Shown in pieces: positions 60,382 to 64,000 of a DNA stretch of 64,000 nucleotides. Within the stretch, counting starts at the first letter, position 1; every line of letters starts with the position of its first letter. Below the pieces are notes generated by a model. It worked only from the letters and a program-made list of their open reading frames with translations. It had not been told where the DNA came from and ran no database searches. The stretch covers positions 62,001 to 126,000 of the forward strand of contig NZ_FRCK01000005.1 of assembly GCF_900142875.1 (NCBI RefSeq). Direction: 5' to 3'. A program made the translations under genes and the position numbers. This DNA is from Paracoccus solventivorans (GTDB lineage Bacteria > Pseudomonadota > Alphaproteobacteria > Rhodobacterales > Rhodobacteraceae).

Positions 60382-62016
60382 CTAGCGCCTGCCGCTCAGC
60401 GAGCCGAGGATCCCCCGCACCAGCATCTGCCCGGTGCGGGTGCCCAGCTGCCGCGCCATGCTTTTCCCAAACGCCTCCAGCATGGAATCGCCGCGCCGGG
60501 CCGCAGGCTTGCGCGCTGCCCCGTTCCCCGGCTGGTAGCGCCGCCCCCGCGACCCCCCGTCCTCGCCGGGGGCATCGGCGTCGCCAGCCTCGGCCTCAGC
60601 CGCGGCGCGGGCCACGGCCTCGGTCCGCCGCGCCAGCATCTCATGGGCGGAATCGCGGTCGACGGTGGCGTCGTATTTCAGCCCCAGCGGCGACAGCTGC
60701 ATCACCCGCGCCCGCTCGGCATCCGGGATCGGCCCAAGCTGCGACAGCGGCGGCCGGATCAGCGTGCGCTCGGCCACCCCCGGCGCGCCCTTGGCCCCCA
60801 GGAACGAGGTCACCGCCTCGCCGGTGCCGACATGCTGGATGGCGTCGGCGGTGTCGAAACCCGGGTTCGCCCGGTAGTTTTCCGCCGCCATCCGCAGCGC
60901 CCGCTGGTCCTTGGCGGTAAAGGCGCGCAGCGCGTGCTGGACGCGGTTGCCAAGCTGCCCCAACACCGAATCGGGCAGGTCGGTGGGGTTCTGGGTGATG
61001 AACCAGACGCTGACCCCCTTGGACCGCACCAGCCGCGCCACCTGCTCGATCTTTTCGACCAAGGCGCGGGGGGCGCGGTCGAACAGCAGATGCGCCTCGT
61101 CGAAAAAGAACGCGAGCCGGGGCTTATCGGGGTCGCCGACCTCGGGCAGCTGCTCAAACAGCTCGGACAGCAGCCACAGCAGCAGCGTCGAATACAGCCG
61201 CGGCGACTGCATCAGCCGGTCCGCGGCCAGGATATTGACCACCCCCAGCCCCGAGGCATCCGTGCGCATCATGTCCGCCAGTTGCAGCGCCGGTTCCCCG
61301 AACAGCCGGTCGCCGCCCTGCTGTTCCAGCACCAAGAGCGCCCGCTGGATCGCGCCGACCGAGGCGGCGGCGATATTGCCGTAGCGCAAGCCCAGCTCGC
61401 GCGCGTTCTGCCCGACCCACAGCAGCATCGCCTGCAGGTCCTTCATGTCGGCGATGGGCAGCCCCTGTTCGTCGGCGACCCGGAAGGCGATATTCAGCAC
61501 GCCCTCTTGCGCCGCGGTCAGGTCCATCAGCCGCGACAGCAGCAGCGGCCCCATCTCGGCCGGGGTGGTGCGGATCGGGTGGCCCTGCTCGCCCCAGACG
61601 TCCCAGAAGGTGACCGGAAAGCCGCGGTAATCCAGCGGCGCCCCGATCTGGGCGGCGCGTTCGGCAAAGGGTTGCAGCAGCTTGGGATTGCCGCCGCCCG
61701 GCAGCGCCATGCCGGCAAGGTCGCCCTTGACGTCGGCCAGCACCACCGACACCCCGGCCAGCGACAGCGATTCCGCCAGTGTCTGCAGGGTGACGGTCTT
61801 GCCGGTGCCGGTGGCGCCCGCGATCAGCCCGTGGCGGTTGGCGTATTTCAGCAGCAGGGTCTGGGGGGTGGCGTGCCCCTCGCCGCCGCCGCCGACCAGG
61901 ACGGTGCCGGCGGCGAAATCCACCAGCGGCCGCGCAGCCGTGGCAGAGGGATCGCCGGCCGGGACGGCGGAGGGTTCGGGCGGGCTCAGGGGGGGCGGCT
62001 GGTCGGTCACAGGCAT
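60382..62016 (-). CDS. HerA-like ATPase (DUF853/YjgR family)
   Basis: A 544-residue P-loop ATPase of the HerA/FtsK superfamily. The Walker A 'IAGATGTGKTVTLQTLAESL' begins near residue 65, with 'VVLADVKGDLAGMA' after it. Walker B 'LAFFFDEAHLLFDRAP' is near residue 300, sensor 'VWFITQNPTDLPDSVLGQLGNRVQHALRAFTAKD' follows and 'FETADAI'-like 'FDTADAIQHVGTGEAVTSFLGAKG' is further on. A Gly/Arg-rich linker precedes the C-terminal helix. The function of the family is not established; a DNA-translocase-like role is possible. The start at 62016 gives MPVTDQPPP. Confidence 0.88.
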   Translation of the reverse strand: MPVTDQPPPLSPPEPSAVPAGDPSATAARPLVDFAAGTVLVGGGGEGHATPQTLLLKYANRHGLIAGATGTGKTVTLQTLAESLSLAGVSVVLADVKGDLAGMALPGGGNPKLLQPFAERAAQIGAPLDYRGFPVTFWDVWGEQGHPIRTTPAEMGPLLLSRLMDLTAAQEGVLNIAFRVADEQGLPIADMKDLQAMLLWVGQNARELGLRYGNIAAASVGAIQRALLVLEQQGGDRLFGEPALQLADMMRTDASGLGVVNILAADRLMQSPRLYSTLLLWLLSELFEQLPEVGDPDKPRLAFFFDEAHLLFDRAPRALVEKIEQVARLVRSKGVSVWFITQNPTDLPDSVLGQLGNRVQHALRAFTAKDQRALRMAAENYRANPGFDTADAIQHVGTGEAVTSFLGAKGAPGVAERTLIRPPLSQLGPIPDAERARVMQLSPLGLKYDATVDRDSAHEMLARRTEAVARAAAEAEAGDADAPGEDGGSRGRRYQPGNGAARKPAARRGDSMLEAFGKSMARQLGTRTGQMLVRGILGSLSGRR

Positions 62017-62415
62017 CCTCGGGGCGGTCACGCGGAACGGGCGCGCGAGGCCAGCATAACGCGCCCCCCTCGCACCGCCAGAGATTTCGCACGGGCGCTG
62101 CGCAAGCCGAAACCGCCGGGCGGCGCATATTGAACGACCTGTCTTTTCAGGCAATTGACGCCACCTGCGCCCCAGCCTAACGTCGCAGGCAATAAACCGC
62201 CGGTCCGACAGGGACGGACGGGGAATGCGGCCACGCGGGCTTCATTCCCCGTCTTCCATTGACGCAATACGGACCAGACGCAGCGGCGGAAAACCGCCGG
62301 CGGGAACGGCGCAACCCCCTTGCACGCAAAGGTCATTCCGCCGCCGGGCGCGGGCGCTGACAAGATGTCGCCGCCATGCTACAGCGCGGGCGCGTTCAGC
62401 CGAAAAGGAAAAGAC
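62017..62415. other. Divergent intergenic region (HerA-like / IalB) with large hairpin
   Basis: No gene is seen. GACGGGGAATG (62217-62227) and CATTCCCCGTC (62243-62253) form a perfect 11-bp stem with a 15-nt loop. CCGGTCCGACAGGGACGG just before it makes a weaker inverted repeat. No T-run follows, so it may be an RNA structure or operator rather than a terminator. Both flanking genes start away from it. Confidence 0.5.
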
Positions 62416-63186
62416 ATGGCTCGCACAACCTCTGCCGTTCTGGCGGCCCTGATCGCCATGGCGCCCGTCGCGGGCGCCTTTGCGCAATCCGAGACCCAGC
62501 CCGAAACCCCGCCCGCGGCCGCAACCGAGACCCAAGCCGAGACCGCCCCGGAGGCTGCGCCCGAGGCCGCCGAGACCGCGCCGGCGGCAGCGGCCGAAAC
62601 CGGGGACGCCGCTCCGGCCGAGGCTGCGCCCGCCGAAGCCGCCGCCCCGGCAGCGCCCGCCGGCGAGCAGGCCCAGCAGCCCGCGGGCGACCAGATCGTC
62701 GCCAGCTACTACAATCGCGAAACCCACGGCGACTGGCAGCTGCGCTGCCTGCGCACCCCCGACGGCAACGACCCGTGCGAGCTGTATCAGCTGCTGCGCG
62801 ACGACAACCAGGGGCCGGTGGCCGAGATCTCGGTGATCCCGTTCGAGGGCCAGGCCGCGGCGATCATGAACTTCGTGGCGCCGCTGGAAACCGACCTGGA
62901 AATGGGCCTCGGGCTCAAGATCGACACCGGCGAAAACCGCCGCTACCCGTTCCTGGTCTGCGCGCCGATCGGCTGCGTCGCGCGCATCGGCATGTCGGAG
63001 GCGGAGCTGGGCGCGCTCAAGCGCGGCAACCAGGCGACGGTGACGCTGCTGCCCTTCGGCGGCGATCCCGAAAAGAACGCGGTGCACCTGCCGGTGTCGC
63101 TGAAGGGCTTCACCGCCGGGTTCGATGCGCTCAAGAGCCAGCCGCAGGGCGACGGCCCGCAAGAGGACGCCGCCCCGGCCGAGTGA
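62416..63186 (+). CDS. Invasion-associated locus B (IalB) family protein
   Basis: A 256-residue exported protein: signal peptide 'MARTTSAVLAALIAMAPVAGAFAQ', a long Ala/Glu/Pro/Thr-rich linker (residues about 25-92), then an IalB domain ('SYYNRETHGDWQLRCLR', 'DPCELYQLLRDDNQGPVAEISVIPF', 'PFLVCAPIGCVARIGMSEAELGALKRG') with four Cys that could form two disulfides. Despite the name, the family is widespread in non-pathogenic alphaproteobacteria. AAGGAA lies upstream of the ATG. It is followed by a strong terminator. Confidence 0.88.
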   Translation: MARTTSAVLAALIAMAPVAGAFAQSETQPETPPAAATETQAETAPEAAPEAAETAPAAAAETGDAAPAEAAPAEAAAPAAPAGEQAQQPAGDQIVASYYNRETHGDWQLRCLRTPDGNDPCELYQLLRDDNQGPVAEISVIPFEGQAAAIMNFVAPLETDLEMGLGLKIDTGENRRYPFLVCAPIGCVARIGMSEAELGALKRGNQATVTLLPFGGDPEKNAVHLPVSLKGFTAGFDALKSQPQGDGPQEDAAPAE

Positions 63187-63205
63187 GCCTGGCCGCCGGA
63201 CACGA

Positions 63206-63231
63206 AAAGAGGCGCCCGCGGGCGCCTCTTT
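63206..63231. terminator. Bidirectional terminator after the IalB gene
   Basis: AAAGAGGCGCC / GGCGCCTCTTT, an 11-bp perfect stem with loop CGCG, between convergent genes. Confidence 0.9.
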
Positions 63232-63289
63232 GCATTTCAACGGAAGGGTTCCGGGAACGGCGGCCCGCCGTGACGGGCCGCGCGCCGGA

Positions 63290-64000
63290 TCACTCCTCGG
63301 CGATGGACAGCGCCACGAAGCGCGGCTCGCCCTCGCGGCGCACCAGCACCAGCACCGACTGCCGCCCGGCTTCGCGCGCCTCGTCGATGCGGGCGCGCAG
63401 GTCGGCCAGCGTCGCCACCGGCTGCTGCCCGGCCTCGACGATCACATCGCCGACCCGCAGCCCCTTGGCCGAGGCGTCGCTGGTCGCGTCGATGTCCTGC
63501 ACCACCAGCCCGCGCGCGGTTTCCGGCAGCTGCAGCCGCGCCGCGAGTTCGGGCGTCATCGGCACTAGCGACATGCCCAGCAGCTCCGAGGACGCGCCCT
63601 CGGACGGCTGCTCGCCCTGCGGCGCACCGCTGCCGTCGGCATCCGCCAGCTCGCGCCGGCCCAGCGTCACCTGCAGCGTCACCGATTCGCCGCCGCGCAG
63701 CACGGTCACGTCCACCGCCTCGCCCACCGGGGCATCGGCCACGCGGCGCACCAGGTCGCGGGTGTCGGTCACCGGATTGCCCGCGAACGAGGTGATCACG
63801 TCGCCCGCCTGGATCCCGGCGTCAAGCGCCGGGCCCGCCGGCACATCGGTGACCATGGCGCCGGATTCGGCCTGCATCCCCAGCGATTCCGCGATCTCGG
63901 GGCTGAGGTCCTGGATCTTGACGCCCAGCCAGCCGCGGCGGGTCTCGCCGTATTTCTCCAGCTGGTCGACCACCCCCTTGACCACGTTCGAGGCCATGGA
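63290..64000 (-). CDS. Do-type serine protease (HtrA/DegP-like), C-terminal part
   Basis: 236 residues of the C-terminal region of an HtrA/Do periplasmic protease; the frame is open to the right edge (S-M-A-S-N-V-V), so the N-terminal signal and protease domain lie outside. PDZ1 begins 'RRGWLGVKIQDLSPEIAESLGM' with 'GAMVTDVPAGPALDAGIQAGDVITSF'. PDZ2 is 'LLGMSLVPMTPELAARLQL' with 'GLVVQDIDATSDASAKGLRVGDVI'. The ATG at 63997 is an internal Met, not a start. The exact paralogue (degP or degQ) cannot be told from this part. Confidence 0.9.
   Translation of the reverse strand, partial: SMASNVVKGVVDQLEKYGETRRGWLGVKIQDLSPEIAESLGMQAESGAMVTDVPAGPALDAGIQAGDVITSFAGNPVTDTRDLVRRVADAPVGEAVDVTVLRGGESVTLQVTLGRRELADADGSGAPQGEQPSEGASSELLGMSLVPMTPELAARLQLPETARGLVVQDIDATSDASAKGLRVGDVIVEAGQQPVATLADLRARIDEAREAGRQSVLVLVRREGEPRFVALSIAEE

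Noticed and set aside
1..64000. CRISPR arrays, insertion sequences or an integrase-bearing island
   Set aside because: No spaced identical repeats of CRISPR type, no transposase or integrase motif and no paired attachment sites were seen. The dispersed repeats are intergenic and non-coding.

Overview
The window is about 64 kb of very GC-rich, densely packed DNA from an alphaproteobacterium of the Rhodobacteraceae, most probably Paracoccus or a close relative. This is an inference from gene content and order. The aerobic (late cobalt insertion) cobalamin set includes cobG rather than cobZ. The polyhydroxybutyrate block has the order phaZ-phaC-phaP-phaR. DUF2793 and DUF6456-type proteins are typical of the family. 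There are no insertion sequences, CRISPR arrays or rRNA genes. Four tRNA genes are present: Ser-GGA, Asn-GTT, Val-CAC and Leu-CAA.

Layout. Positions 1-648 hold the end of a DUF2793 phage/GTA-tail-like gene. Positions 0.8-23.4 kb are a large cobalamin island. It contains cobU-cobT-cobS (minus strand), then a histidine phosphatase, a threonine kinase, cbiB and threonine-P decarboxylase (plus strand), then cobQ and cobO (minus). A long plus-strand run follows, headed by a cobalamin riboswitch: DUF1636-cobW-cobN-cobG-cobH-cobI-cobJ-(cobK on the opposite strand)-cobL-cobE-cobM-cobB. A second cobalamin riboswitch precedes a solo CbiM-type cobalt transporter and cobF. The window does not contain cobA, the cobaltochelatase subunits CobS/CobT or bluB, which must lie elsewhere. 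Positions 23.5-29.6 kb hold cysE, pyrD, an amidase-DUF952 fusion, an excalibur lipoprotein, gatCA and a metal-dependent hydrolase.

Positions 29.7-35.2 kb are the PHB block: phaZ divergent from phaC, then phaP and phaR. Textbook PhaR-type palindromes sit on the phaP promoter, and PhaC carries an unusually long basic Ala/Pro/Lys N-terminal extension. Positions 35.2-40.3 kb hold tRNA-Ser, a gene-free segment, putR/putA (proline catabolism), another gene-free segment and tRNA-Asn. Positions 40.4-46.1 kb hold an MBL-fold hydrolase, a sensor kinase, lon, an HU-like gene and tRNA-Val. Positions 46.2-52.3 kb hold a DGC zinc-binding protein, a polar amino acid ABC transporter operon ending in a glutamine-synthetase-like ligase, TerB-like and DUF1330 genes. 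Positions 52.8-56.6 kb hold a rhodanese-like protein and a PhoP/PhoQ-type two-component system with a small PepSY-like protein and a divergent secreted protein. Positions 56.8-64 kb hold tRNA-Leu, lipA, a peroxiredoxin, a GafA-like regulator with its divergent small neighbour, a HerA-like ATPase, an IalB-like protein and the C-terminal part of a Do-type protease that runs off the window.

Genes within an operon are mostly coupled by ATGA or TGATG overlaps, and several convergent pairs share their stop codons. A dispersed intergenic repeat family recurs at gene ends across the window. Its members carry terminator-like hairpins and a CCCGGGATATTTG core. Nothing here is clearly a new defence or mobile system. 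The most unusual points are the antisense placement of cobK inside the cob operon, the extended PhaC, the duplicated 3' end of cobE, the solo riboswitch-controlled CbiM and the repeat family.
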